From a virus: 44,423 nt of DNA. The stretch's first letter is position 1. Each line of letters starts with the position of its first letter. Position numbers and translations under genes: made by a program. Below the pieces are notes generated by a model, which searched no databases, was not told where the DNA came from, and saw only the letters and a list, made by a program, of their open reading frames with translations. Of this stretch, positions 7,861 through 15,944 are shown piece by piece. The stretch covers positions 1 to 44,423 of the IMG/VR virus record IMGVR_UViG_3300027736_000080. One strand, written 5' to 3'.

Positions 7861-8800
7861 TGTAGTAGTTTACATTTCTAGTGTGGCCAATTTTCAAAAG
7901 CACACGAGAAAAACACAATGTCTTGAAAGTTTTGCAGCCGGTGTGACTAAAAGTGGACACACAGTTGTGCTAGAAACTTCACACCGGTATACACCCAGTC
8001 GCCTGGCAGTGATGTTGGGTTGGGCTACTACAAATACTGGTGGGCCAAACATAACGTTACGTAAAGAAATTATAGCACAACAGCGACTTCGTGGAAATCA
8101 CACCATGTGCATTGATGCCAGCTGTTGGAAATACCTAGACAATGCCAGTAGCTATTTGCGCTATAGTTTAGATGGTCCTTTTTATGATCGAGCAGAATAT
8201 GCCAATCTCAACAGTGACAGCAGCAAATGGCAAGAAATCAGTCGAACTTTGGGGATTTCATTAGAACCACCGCAAAACAATCCTGGCGGCCACATATTGA
8301 TCTGTATGCAAAGAGATGGGGGGTTTGCTATGAAAGCCCTAGATCCATTGGTATGGCTACAACAAAAAATTGCTGACATACGCAAGTACACTGACCGTAC
8401 CATCTTGGTAAGACCTCATCCAGGTGCTTACAAACCTACAGATTTTTTACAGTTTAGAACCAAACACTATCAAACTCAACTGGGCGTACAAGTGCTAGAG
8501 CCGTTAGCTGCCAAACTCACTGACAATCTTCAACGAGCACATGCTGCGGTATTTTTTAACAGCAGTGCTAGTGTGGCAGCAGCCTGTGCTGGTATACCTA
8601 TTTTTGTGGATGATATCAGCTGTGTGAGTTGGGCTGTGGCCAATCAAGACATTGCCAAGATTGAATCGCCCAAACAGTTTGATCGACAACAGTGGATTTA
8701 TAATCTAGCAGCGGCACATTGGAGCGACGATGATGCCAAACAAGGACGTATCTATCAGAAGTTCTTGCCTTATTTGACTCGCAGCACAGTCACATCGTAG
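7853..8800 (+). CDS. KpsC/KpsS-like glycosyltransferase, copy 2
   Basis: This 315-residue protein begins at the ATG at 7853, which overlaps the upstream stop by 8 bases. The N-terminal half resembles a Rossmann-type domain (MVDVVVYISSVANFQKH, GHTVVLETS). The C-terminal half carries YTDRTILVRPHPG (179-191) and FFNSSASVAAACAGIPIF (near 234-251), the two signature blocks of KpsC/KpsS-like transferases. The intact RPHP block is clearer here than in copy 1. It ends the plus-strand half of the island and overlaps the convergent methyltransferase gene by 31 bases. Sugar specificity is unknown. Confidence 0.75.
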   Translation: MVDVVVYISSVANFQKHTRKTQCLESFAAGVTKSGHTVVLETSHRYTPSRLAVMLGWATTNTGGPNITLRKEIIAQQRLRGNHTMCIDASCWKYLDNASSYLRYSLDGPFYDRAEYANLNSDSSKWQEISRTLGISLEPPQNNPGGHILICMQRDGGFAMKALDPLVWLQQKIADIRKYTDRTILVRPHPGAYKPTDFLQFRTKHYQTQLGVQVLEPLAAKLTDNLQRAHAAVFFNSSASVAAACAGIPIFVDDISCVSWAVANQDIAKIESPKQFDRQQWIYNLAAAHWSDDDAKQGRIYQKFLPYLTRSTVTS

Positions 8801-9330
8801 TTGCAACCTTTGACATTGGGCCATTTGTGGCTTTTGTCAAACACACTGATTTCTTCATGAACAATTTCAATTGGCATGTTTTTTAACAGCTTTGCACGCC
8901 ACCATTCAGGTTGTTCTATTATGAGATGAGCATTGCGACCATCAGGTAATACTTTTTTGGCTGGATAACAGGCAATACGAAACCATCCCACACGCTGCAT
9001 CTTTTGGCCAATCACAGCCAGTGTTTGATCTAGGTGTTCAGGTTCAATGTGCTCAAACACGTCGGCACTGACCACACAATCAAATGACCGGGACGGCATT
9101 TTACCGTGGGTAGCCGAACCAGGATCGTATCCATCTACTTGTATATTAGGGTATTCTTTTTGAATACCGTGCATGAGAGCACCATGCCCGCAGCCAAAAT
9201 CCAATATGCTGGTTGGCTGATATTGTTTGAGGAAAGGAGTCATTGTGGATAGTATTTTGCTACCTCTCACAAACCGTCCTTGACTGTGCATGGCAGTCAG
9301 TTGATCTTTGTAGTCTTGATTGATGATCAT
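8770..9330 (-). CDS. Class I SAM-dependent methyltransferase
   Basis: This 186-residue protein has motif I ILDFGCGHG (about 42-50), an acidic residue after strand 2 (VDGYDPG) and the post-II/IV block VVSADVFEHIEP. This pattern is typical of small-molecule or sugar O-methyltransferases (Methyltransf_11/12 type). It is the last gene of a five-gene minus-strand operon and its start overlaps the upstream stop (ATGA). Context suggests methylation of a nucleotide sugar or glycan. Nothing indicates a DNA target: there is no DPPY motif and no target-recognition region. Confidence 0.82.
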   Translation of the reverse strand: MIINQDYKDQLTAMHSQGRFVRGSKILSTMTPFLKQYQPTSILDFGCGHGALMHGIQKEYPNIQVDGYDPGSATHGKMPSRSFDCVVSADVFEHIEPEHLDQTLAVIGQKMQRVGWFRIACYPAKKVLPDGRNAHLIIEQPEWWRAKLLKNMPIEIVHEEISVFDKSHKWPNVKGCNYDVTVLRVK

Positions 9331-10004
9331 CGGTGATTTACCTCTATGTATTTGTACTTACCAGTCCATGTTGGTGGAATATCAGTCCAAGCACCAGTCA
9401 TTTGATCATTGATCCATTCGGGGTAATACTCGCGATCCTTAAACCACCAAAACAAATCACTGCCAGACCAGTCTTGATAATAGCTACGAAAAAATTCTCT
9501 AGTACGAGGTTCACGAAAGTATTCGGAGTCGTACATGGTCTTTTTTTCTTTAGCTTCTCTTTGAAAATTAAGGCCGATGAAACAAAACTTTGCAGCATGA
9601 TTCTCTAGGGTTTCTCGTACCCAGGTCATGTCATCGTCGGGTATACTGTTCAATACCTGAGTACAGATAACACCATCAAACTTTCTATTTTTTCCTGGTT
9701 TTCTTTTAAACCCTTTTACACAAGGATCGTATTTGAACACAGTCACCCCCAGGTATTCATCAAATGTTTGCCATTGTTCTTCGGGTAATTCATGACCTGC
9801 GCTGCCGCCATATGGTAACTTTTCCTTGTACTGCAATCCTTTGCCGCAGCCATAGTCTAGTATAGTTTTGGCTCCGTAATGATCTACCAGGTCCTTGATC
9901 TTTTTTTGATATTTGACCACATCGTAGCCAGCCCAATTCTTGTTGCTTGTTTGAAACTCAGTGCCCAGCCTGACAGATTCTTTGTAATAGGAACTTACAG
10001 CCAT
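9327..10004 (-). CDS. SAM-dependent methyltransferase-like protein
   Basis: This protein has 225 residues from the ATG at 10004; the frame extends to a TTG at 10016, but that adds only four residues inside the upstream gene. Motif I is ILDYGCGKG (about 49-57). A long insert with many Lys, Trp and Tyr residues follows, then FDGVICTQVLNSIPDDD as the post-II block. The C-terminus is rich in aromatic residues (WWFKDREYYPEW). The pattern suggests a class I methyltransferase of a phage-specific subgroup. It is coupled to both neighbours by short overlaps, and a glycan substrate is inferred from context. Confidence 0.72.
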   Translation of the reverse strand: MAVSSYYKESVRLGTEFQTSNKNWAGYDVVKYQKKIKDLVDHYGAKTILDYGCGKGLQYKEKLPYGGSAGHELPEEQWQTFDEYLGVTVFKYDPCVKGFKRKPGKNRKFDGVICTQVLNSIPDDDMTWVRETLENHAAKFCFIGLNFQREAKEKKTMYDSEYFREPRTREFFRSYYQDWSGSDLFWWFKDREYYPEWINDQMTGAWTDIPPTWTGKYKYIEVNHR

Positions 10005-10645
10005 CCCATGATCCAATCATCTCTGATTTGATCTAGTCGGATCATACCCCATGATTCTAGCAACTTGATAGCAGCAAATTGTCCGTAATCTTTGCTGTAA
10101 GCGTCATGTGGTTTTTGTTCAATGACCATGATAGGCCGGCAACGTTTTACTGTTTCTTCGGCACCTTGCAACACACGATATTCATAGCCTTCGCAGTCAA
10201 TCTTCATGTAGTCTACACCTTGCAAATTCAAATTGTCAAGCCGTACAATTTGAACATCTCCGGTGCCCATACTGGCTGGATCTAAATGACTGTGACCACT
10301 GTTTTCTTCTGTGATAATCATGGTTCCCTTGCTGTCCTGATCTCCCAGTGCCATTGGGCTAATGAAAAAATTATCACCTGACACATTTTTTTCCAAGCAT
10401 TCTCTAAACAATCCCACTGGTTCAAATGCAATAACTTTGGCAAAATTTTTCACTAGATCTCGGCTCCATAGTCCCACATTGGCACCAATGTCCAAAGCTA
10501 TTCCTCGAGACTTGCAAAGCTCGATGCTTCGTTTGCGAACTGCCACTTGATATTCGGGCAGTAGACCTTTGTCCACGCTTTTTTTCAGCATCTTGGGAAA
10601 GTGTGTTTCAAAATCCGGAAAGTGCCATCCATAATGTTCAGCCAT
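9995..10645 (-). CDS. FkbM-family methyltransferase
   Basis: This 216-residue protein matches the FkbM methyltransferase family. Motif I reads ALDIGANVGLWS (about 50-61), followed by KVIAFEPVG and the family-typical VDYMKIDCEGYEYRVLQGA. FkbM-type enzymes methylate hydroxyls on sugars or polyketides, and they are frequent in surface-glycan clusters. The gene overlaps its upstream neighbour by 8 bases and the downstream methyltransferase by 10. It is the best-defined of the three methyltransferases in this operon. Confidence 0.88.
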   Translation of the reverse strand: MAEHYGWHFPDFETHFPKMLKKSVDKGLLPEYQVAVRKRSIELCKSRGIALDIGANVGLWSRDLVKNFAKVIAFEPVGLFRECLEKNVSGDNFFISPMALGDQDSKGTMIITEENSGHSHLDPASMGTGDVQIVRLDNLNLQGVDYMKIDCEGYEYRVLQGAEETVKRCRPIMVIEQKPHDAYSKDYGQFAAIKLLESWGMIRLDQIRDDWIMGWL

Positions 10646-11450
10646 TTATCATCTCCTGTGTCTGTTTCAGTATGCGATATGCCATACCATTTTTAAATTC
10701 ATCTATATGGAATTGTCCATATGCAAGATGGCAAAGCCAAGCATGGCGTTGATCATCTGTAGGAAACCATGGCTCTTCAATTTTAGAAAGATCATGATTG
10801 CTCATTGGGTTGGCAGCATTGCAAGGTGCCGTGGTAAACACTGGCACACCTGCGAGTATAGCTTCTGTGGCTGCGGTGCTGTTGAATGTGACCACAGCAT
10901 GTACATCGGCCAACCAATCTTCTGCACGTTGAGTTTTGCGATCCATTCTGCTGGCTGGCCTCTCTCGAATTTTTATTGGACGGTCAGTATACATACGAAT
11001 TTCGTTTGTGACATCTTTCAGCCAGTCATCCAATTCAAATCCATAAAATGCACAAGGTTTGTGATCGGGCGCAACAATTAATATATTGCGACTGTGTTGA
11101 TGATATGGTCTTATGTACAGTTCTAATCGCTGTAATCTATCAGCAGGGCGTGGTATAATCTGATCATGCTGTAGATCGTTGGGCACTATACGATGCCAAT
11201 GTTTCCATCCGTATGGGTTTTTGATGCTGGGACGATTGCCCAAGTAACCTGAATCCATGTACCAAAAGAATCGCTTGTCTTGCCAGCAGCGTTTGATTAT
11301 TTTGTGTTTCATGATACCACGCAGTATTAATGGATCCATACTGTCCTCGTAGTTCCATGTTTCTAGTGGGGTAGGTTCTAGTCCAGCACCGCGAGCAAAC
11401 ATATCAATGTACTCGTCCTCGCCATTTTTACTTAGACAGATCCAGTTCAT
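10638..11450 (-). CDS. KpsC/KpsS-like glycosyltransferase, copy 3
   Basis: This 270-residue protein is the minus-strand copy most like that at 6886-7860. Shared blocks are FFWYMDSGYLGN (61-72), WHRIVPNDLQ (85-94), YTDRPIKIRERP (154-165) and TFNSTAATEAILAGVPVF (188-205). It is shorter at the N-terminus than copy 1, with little of the first Rossmann-like domain, so it may be a minimal form or an N-terminally eroded duplicate. Start and stop overlap the neighbouring genes by a few bases. Role in glycan assembly is inferred; donor unknown. Confidence 0.75.
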   Translation of the reverse strand: MNWICLSKNGEDEYIDMFARGAGLEPTPLETWNYEDSMDPLILRGIMKHKIIKRCWQDKRFFWYMDSGYLGNRPSIKNPYGWKHWHRIVPNDLQHDQIIPRPADRLQRLELYIRPYHQHSRNILIVAPDHKPCAFYGFELDDWLKDVTNEIRMYTDRPIKIRERPASRMDRKTQRAEDWLADVHAVVTFNSTAATEAILAGVPVFTTAPCNAANPMSNHDLSKIEEPWFPTDDQRHAWLCHLAYGQFHIDEFKNGMAYRILKQTQEMING

Positions 11451-12250
11451 TGCCAGTATGCTTCGGTTCTATGGACTTTTAGGTCTGATTTTCTACTGCG
11501 CCCTTGATCTTTTCTGTCACCTTTGAGATGATCTAAATATGCACCCCAATCACTATTGATCAACGGATGTCCTTCGCCAGAGATCAAATGACTACTCCAG
11601 TCTAGTTCAACCAAGTTGCATTGTTTTCGCACAACATCAAACACAAAACTATCATGCCATTCTTCTAGTGTAAAAATTCCAGTTTCAGCATGATCATACA
11701 CATCTTGAAATCTTTGTAAAAATGCACCAACAGCAGGACTTGTTAATTTCATTGCATACAACCCACATTCAGTATACTTGCGGCTACGACCTAAAAAACA
11801 CAGATCAACTAAACTAGGGCACAGTCTGTCGAGATCGGACTGTGTGATAGCACTATGGCAAATGGTATCGGCGTCCATCCACAGCAACCAATCGCAAGGT
11901 GTGTTTTTTGCACAGTGGAAAATGCTGTAGACCTTGTGGGCAAATCGAACTGCGTCCCATTTAAACCCTTTGCCAGCATCCTTGCGTCGTGATCGGGCAG
12001 GATCATTACTGACATCACCATTGGCTTTGGGCACATTGCTCCAGGTAGTTTTGAATGCTACCAATTCAGGACTGGCCAATTCAAGATCGTGTATCAACAG
12101 ATTGGGAGCATGTTCTCGAACTGTACATTTTTCAGCATATACCACTAATTGCACATCTTTGGGCCATGTGCGTAAGAACGTTTGGATCATGCGCCTACCG
12201 TATTTTTCGTAACCGGTGGTATTAAAAGTGGTAACTACACAGTATTTCAT
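11447..12250 (-). CDS. GT-A-like glycosyltransferase
   Basis: This protein has 267 residues from the ATG at 12250; an upstream in-frame ATG at 12268 would add six residues. MKYCVVTTFNTTGYEKYG begins a nucleotide-sugar-binding fold, and the DxD motif sits at 126-128 (LLWMDADTICH). Lys and Arg residues are abundant at the C-terminus. It is the first gene of the five-gene minus-strand operon. A minus-strand CTAAATA lies only 4 bases before the ATG. Glycosyltransferase function is well supported by the DAD context; the sugar is unknown. Confidence 0.78.
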   Translation of the reverse strand: MKYCVVTTFNTTGYEKYGRRMIQTFLRTWPKDVQLVVYAEKCTVREHAPNLLIHDLELASPELVAFKTTWSNVPKANGDVSNDPARSRRKDAGKGFKWDAVRFAHKVYSIFHCAKNTPCDWLLWMDADTICHSAITQSDLDRLCPSLVDLCFLGRSRKYTECGLYAMKLTSPAVGAFLQRFQDVYDHAETGIFTLEEWHDSFVFDVVRKQCNLVELDWSSHLISGEGHPLINSDWGAYLDHLKGDRKDQGRSRKSDLKVHRTEAYWQ

Positions 12251-12254
12251 CAGA

Positions 12255-12262
12255 TATTTAGT
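12255..12262 (-). promoter_or_regulatory. Late-type octamer ACTAAATA for the minus-strand glycan operon
   Basis: On the minus strand this octamer ends 4 bases before the ATG at 12250. It overlaps the proposed GTG start of the divergent gene. Confidence 0.4.
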
Positions 12263-13115
12263 GAGCATAAAAACCCTATCTTATTTTCCCTCTCAATCAG
12301 CAGGGAACAGCCCTCCAGTGATGTTGGCCATACTGGCGGCATTGCATGCCAATGGATTGACCACTGTGGAAAACTCTTGGGATACAGATGCTGCAATCAT
12401 TTGGTCTGTGCTGTGGAACGGGCGCATGCGAGCCAATCAGCAGGTGTATGAGCATTATCGTCAATCAAATCGTCCAGTGATTATTGTGGAAGTTGGTGCA
12501 TTGCATCGTGGGCTGACTTGGAAAGTCTCGGTCAATCACGTGACGTCGCAAGGTTACTATGGGCACACACAAGATTTAGATCTAGATCGTCCAGCTAAAC
12601 TAGGTGTGAAATTGTCAACCAATGCCAATACCACCCCAAATATTGTAATAGCTGCACAGCACAGTCGCAGTTTACAAGTGCAAGAACTTGTGAGCCAAGA
12701 ATCTTGGGTATTAGATTGTATAAACAAAATTCAAGCCGCAAGCGATCGTCCTATTGTAGTAAGATCACATCCTAGATCAAGATTAAATTTACCGCAATTA
12801 CCTGCTGGTGTACGTTTAGAAATACCAAGACCTATACCCAATACCTATGATGGGTTTGATATGAATTACGCATGTCATTCGGTGGTCAATTACAACTCTG
12901 GACCAGGTATCCAAGCAGCCATAGCTGGCAGTAGACCAATAGTACATGAATCAAGTTTGGCAGCGCCGGTGTCAATAAACTGGACTGATATAGAGCAACC
13001 TTATGACATAGATAGACAGCAATGGCTAATTGAAATTTGTCATACTGAATACACCGTAGAAGAATTGAGAACAGGCTTATGGCTAAAAAGAATCGGGTCA
13101 TACCTGGGGCTGTAA
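12261..13115 (+). CDS. KpsC/KpsS-like glycosyltransferase, copy 4
   Basis: This protein has about 284 residues if it starts at the GTG at 12261. The start is uncertain: there is no Shine-Dalgarno, and the first in-frame ATG at 12321 would remove the SAGNSPPV segment that looks like part of the fold. It carries SDRPIVVRSHPRSR (161-174) and ACHSVVNYNSGPGIQAAIAG (204-223), the two KpsC/KpsS-type blocks. It is divergent from the minus operon and overlaps the next glycosyltransferase by 37 bases. It is the most diverged of the four copies, but keeps both motif blocks. Confidence 0.7.
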   Translation: MSIKTLSYFPSQSAGNSPPVMLAILAALHANGLTTVENSWDTDAAIIWSVLWNGRMRANQQVYEHYRQSNRPVIIVEVGALHRGLTWKVSVNHVTSQGYYGHTQDLDLDRPAKLGVKLSTNANTTPNIVIAAQHSRSLQVQELVSQESWVLDCINKIQAASDRPIVVRSHPRSRLNLPQLPAGVRLEIPRPIPNTYDGFDMNYACHSVVNYNSGPGIQAAIAGSRPIVHESSLAAPVSINWTDIEQPYDIDRQQWLIEICHTEYTVEELRTGLWLKRIGSYLGL

Positions 13116-13819
13116 CTGATTGTGCCTGTGTAATACACAGCACCGGATATGACTGGCGCTATGTAGAAAACTTGTACAGTATGTTGACCAGAGCCCTGCC
13201 TGGCGGTATACGTTTTCATGTGTACACCGAACACGATCGATCAGTACCGCCACATATGATCAAACACATCTTGACCGAATGGCCGGGTATTGCAGGGCCT
13301 AAAAAGTCCTGGTGGTACAAAATGCAAATGTTTAATCCTGAACATCACTCGGGTAATTTGCTTTATCTGGACCTAGACACAGTAGTAGTACGTGACTTGT
13401 CGTGGATATCAGCTCTTGACACACGATATTTTTGGGCCATACGAGATTTTAGATATTTACAAAATCCTCACCATACAGGATTCAACAGCAGTGTCATGTG
13501 GTGGAATGTCAGTCATTTTTCTTGGATATGGGAACAGTTTTCCAAAAGTGACATCACACAGTTGATCAAAACCAATCCAGGTGATCAAGATTACATCACA
13601 AAAGTTATTGATATCAATCAACGTAGATTTTTTAAAGATCAAATGTTTGAAAGTTTTAGATGGCAGTGCCTGGATGGTGGGTATAATTTTCAGCGTCGAC
13701 AACACAACTCTCCCGGCAGCGGAGTTAAAATTGCACCTGATACCTCTGTGGTGATATTTCATGGGGCGCCTAAACCTCATCAGATATCAGACACAACAAT
13801 TACACAATTATGGAGATAA
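13079..13819 (+). CDS. GT-A-like glycosyltransferase
   Basis: This 246-residue protein has a DLD metal motif at 98-100 in a LLYLDLDTVVVRDL context, typical of GT8/GT24-like enzymes. The N-terminal CACVIHSTGYDWRYVENLY fits a nucleotide-sugar-binding start, and PGDQDYITKVI followed by FHGAPKPH is a usual C-terminal acceptor and metal-binding block. It overlaps the KpsC/S-like gene upstream by 37 bases and closes the glycan island. Its stop overlaps the ribosome site region of the following structural-type gene. Donor and acceptor sugars are unknown. Confidence 0.82.
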   Translation: MAKKNRVIPGAVTDCACVIHSTGYDWRYVENLYSMLTRALPGGIRFHVYTEHDRSVPPHMIKHILTEWPGIAGPKKSWWYKMQMFNPEHHSGNLLYLDLDTVVVRDLSWISALDTRYFWAIRDFRYLQNPHHTGFNSSVMWWNVSHFSWIWEQFSKSDITQLIKTNPGDQDYITKVIDINQRRFFKDQMFESFRWQCLDGGYNFQRRQHNSPGSGVKIAPDTSVVIFHGAPKPHQISDTTITQLWR

Positions 13820-13821
13820 AA

Positions 13822-14424
13822 ATGCCTGTAAAAAGTTTGAGATTTTTAGGAAAAGTAATTAGCGATACAGTGTCACTGACAGTAAACATGGGTAACCACA
13901 CAGTGTTTGATGGAACGATTACAGCAGCTGATAGTAACTCGTTAATGACATTATTTCGAACAGAAATACCCGCAGAGTTTTTGACCAGTATACCAATGTC
14001 TGTTTTGGTATCAAATGGCAGTGTAGTTATGACACAGATATTAATTAACCAACAATTAGTTAGTAACAATCGATTCAGTATGTTTCAATTAACACTATTG
14101 CACGACGCTACTGAGTGGGAAGAAAAATTAAATATGATGATTAAAATAGCTGATCCTCCTTTTTCGGACCAACAACTAAATTTTTTACGCTCACCAGATC
14201 CTAAGGACTGGGAAGAACAACATCGTTTACTTAATGTACATCAATGCTATTACGAAATTGCTAGTCCAAATAGTTGGGCACCTATACCTGTCATGGACCC
14301 TAGAGAAAATGTCAGGTTAAACGGAACATTACAAATACCTCAACGACGACCGGGGCAAGATGGAACTTGGCATTGGACTATGGAATCGGGGGATGTATTA
14401 TCATATGATTTAAAATTATCATAA
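13822..14424 (+). CDS. Conserved-looking virion-type protein of unknown function
   Basis: This 200-residue protein starts at the ATG at 13822, with GGAG at 13812-13815 as ribosome site; the earlier ATG at 13810 is part of that site. The first 90 residues are rich in beta-type segments (SLRFLGKVISDTVSLTVNMG, HTVFDGTITA). A Pro- and Trp-rich C-terminal part with WHWTMESGDVL follows. No catalytic motif or membrane segment is visible. It may be a virion or baseplate accessory protein; that is inference from composition alone. A long AT-rich spacer with two promoters follows. Confidence 0.6.
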   Translation: MPVKSLRFLGKVISDTVSLTVNMGNHTVFDGTITAADSNSLMTLFRTEIPAEFLTSIPMSVLVSNGSVVMTQILINQQLVSNNRFSMFQLTLLHDATEWEEKLNMMIKIADPPFSDQQLNFLRSPDPKDWEEQHRLLNVHQCYYEIASPNSWAPIPVMDPRENVRLNGTLQIPQRRPGQDGTWHWTMESGDVLSYDLKLS

Positions 14425-14477
14425 GATTTAAAATCATCGTAAAAACCCTACTAACAATACGGATATTATTAACCCAG

Positions 14478-14506
14478 TTGACCAGTATGTCAGAGCATGC
14501 TAAACT
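14478..14506 (+). promoter_or_regulatory. Upstream early promoter of the AAA+ gene
   Basis: TTGACC (14478-14483), 17-bp spacer, TAAACT (14501-14506). The -35 region GTTGACCAGTA recurs exactly in the second promoter about 117 bases downstream, suggesting promoter duplication. Confidence 0.65.
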
Positions 14507-14594
14507 ACAGCATAACAACAAAAAACGCCAAAACTGCTGAAAAATGTCGCAGAAAATAGCTGAATTTTGTTGTAAAAAAGCCACAATCTAGTGG

Positions 14595-14623
14595 TTGACC
14601 AGTAATGAGTACTTTGCTATAAT
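14595..14623 (+). promoter_or_regulatory. Main early promoter of the AAA+ gene
   Basis: TTGACC (14595-14600), 17-bp spacer, perfect TATAAT (14618-14623). The leader is about 40 bases and ends in TAGGAG, 8 bases before the ATG at 14670. One of the best sigma70 matches in the window. Confidence 0.85.
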
Positions 14624-14669
14624 AGAAGCTTAGTAAGTAATTTTAACCGCACAAATAGGAGCCAACCAA

Positions 14670-15695
14670 ATGAGTGCTATTCGTATTATTCGCGGCGAGT
14701 ACCGCGGCAAAACTGTAAAAAATCAGAGCTTTGCTCTAGTGTCAGGTTTTCAAACTGGTGCCAAAGGCGGCTATGTGACTGTACAAAATGATGGCACATT
14801 TGCCAACTGCCCCAGCACCATTCGTATCAAAGTAAACGCTATCTCTGACTATGAGATGGTATCAGGAGACAGTGTGACAGCACAACCGCAAATTGCCGAA
14901 GTGCCGGCACAAATCAAAGAAACTGAAGAACAAGCCATGGATCGTATCCGTGAACGTTTTGAAATTCTTACAGAAATGACCAAAGCCGCAATAGGTGGCG
15001 ACATCCGTGCAATGATTGTATCTGGTCCTCCGGGCGTGGGCAAGAGCTACGGTGTGGAACAAGAAATTGAAAAAGCCACACTGTTTGATAAACTGGCAGG
15101 CAAACGACTGCGAGCAGAAGTTGTTAAAGGCAGTGCCACTCCTATTGGCCTGTATCAGACCTTGTACAAATACAGCGATGAGAATTGCGTATTGGTATTT
15201 GATGACTGCGACAGTATCCTTGTTGACGACGTGGCACTGAATTTGCTTAAAGGTGCTCTCGACTCAGGCAAGAAACGTAAAATTTCCTGGCTGTCAGAAT
15301 CTAGCACTCTGCGTCGCGAAGGTATCCCAGATCAATTCGACTTCAAAGGCAGTGTGATTTTTATCACCAACTTGAAATTTGAAACAATGAAATCGCAGAA
15401 ACTGCGCGATCACTTGGATGCACTGCAAAGTCGTTGCCACTACTTGGACTTGACACTGGATACCATGCAAGACAAGATCTTGCGTATCAAGCAGATTGCC
15501 AAAGACGGTGTGTTGTTCCAAGACTATGATTTTGAGCCTTGCATGCAAGACGAGATCATTGACTTTATGAATGCTAATCAAAATCGCTTGCGTGAAATGA
15601 GCTTGCGTATGGCATTGAAAATTGCTGACTTGCGTAAACTCAGCGCAGGCAATTGGAAACGCCTGGCAGAGACCACCTGCATGAAAGCAGCCTAA
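14670..15695 (+). CDS. AAA+ ATPase with N-terminal KOW-like domain
   Basis: This 341-residue protein starts with a small beta domain (IIRGEYRGKTVKNQSFALV, about 6-24), resembling KOW/SH3-like RNA- or protein-binding modules. The ATPase follows: Walker A GPPGVGKS at 119-126, Walker B VLVFDDCD at 174-181, sensor-1-like VIFITNL. A SRC arginine finger as in clamp-loader gp44 is not evident (QSRCHYLDL occurs, but in a different setting), so gp44 is not the favoured call. Two strong promoters and a good ribosome site precede it. It forms an operon with a tiny membrane protein. Its target, perhaps a host or phage complex to be remodelled, is unknown. Confidence 0.8.
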   Translation: MSAIRIIRGEYRGKTVKNQSFALVSGFQTGAKGGYVTVQNDGTFANCPSTIRIKVNAISDYEMVSGDSVTAQPQIAEVPAQIKETEEQAMDRIRERFEILTEMTKAAIGGDIRAMIVSGPPGVGKSYGVEQEIEKATLFDKLAGKRLRAEVVKGSATPIGLYQTLYKYSDENCVLVFDDCDSILVDDVALNLLKGALDSGKKRKISWLSESSTLRREGIPDQFDFKGSVIFITNLKFETMKSQKLRDHLDALQSRCHYLDLTLDTMQDKILRIKQIAKDGVLFQDYDFEPCMQDEIIDFMNANQNRLREMSLRMALKIADLRKLSAGNWKRLAETTCMKAA

Positions 15696-15700
15696 TAGCC

Positions 15701-15850
15701 ATGAGTGCCATCACGGTGTCAATGTTGTTTATGTTGCTGAATGGTTGGCTGGCCAAGGGCAGTTTTGACCGACAGCAAAATACATTTGGATGGTTTTGGG
15801 TGTTCTTGAGTGCTTGGAATTTGGCTGAGGTATTGAATATGATTTTTTAA
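15701..15850 (+). CDS. Small two-helix membrane protein
   Basis: This 49-residue protein starts at the ATG at 15701, five bases after the AAA+ stop; an upstream in-frame start would lie inside the ATPase gene. Two hydrophobic segments are visible: about residues 3-17 (AITVSMLFMLLNGWL) and 27-48 (FGWFWVFLSAWNLAEVL). They are joined by a polar GSFDRQQN loop. It may anchor the ATPase to the membrane or act on the host envelope; this is inferred only from co-transcription. A rho-independent terminator follows. Confidence 0.7.
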   Translation: MSAITVSMLFMLLNGWLAKGSFDRQQNTFGWFWVFLSAWNLAEVLNMIF

Positions 15851-15853
15851 AAC

Positions 15854-15881
15854 GTTTGGGTCTGGTTGGCTCCGCCCAAAC
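15854..15881 (+). other. Hairpin between small membrane gene and terminator
   Basis: GTTTGGG (15854-15860) can pair with CCCAAAC (15875-15881) around a 14-base loop. No T run follows, so it is not itself a terminator; it may stabilise the mRNA end. Confidence 0.5.
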
Positions 15882-15886
15882 TTTAT

Positions 15887-15912
15887 ACAGGCACTTAGGT
15901 GCCTGTTTTTTT
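15887..15912 (+). terminator. Rho-independent terminator
   Basis: A perfect 8-bp stem ACAGGCAC / GTGCCTGT with loop TTAG is followed by a run of Ts. It ends the AAA+ / membrane-protein transcript. The last T residues form part of the next promoter's -35. Confidence 0.92.
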
Positions 15913-15939
15913 GACTTTAGTTTGCAATAAGTATATACT
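15911..15939 (+). promoter_or_regulatory. Early promoter placed at the start codon of the 15945 gene
   Basis: TTGACT (15911-15916), 17-bp spacer, TATACT (15934-15939). Only 5 bases separate the -10 from the ATG at 15945, so the transcript should start at or within the start codon. Confidence 0.8.
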
Positions 15940-15944
15940 GAAAC

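Noticed and set aside
9327-9330. DNA methyltransferase role for the minus-strand methyltransferases
   Set aside because: No DPPY/NPPY or PC motif and no target-recognition domain; the setting is a glycan cluster.
12182-12451. 89-residue plus-strand open frame near 12.2-12.4 kb
   Set aside because: Out of frame with the KpsC/S-like motifs; low-quality composition.
14670-15695. Clamp-loader gp44
   Set aside because: AAA+ motifs present, but the N-terminal KOW-like domain and the absence of an adjacent gp62/gp45 argue against it.
15854-15881. Riboswitch or structured RNA
   Set aside because: Only a simple 7-bp hairpin with a 14-base loop; no conserved aptamer pattern.
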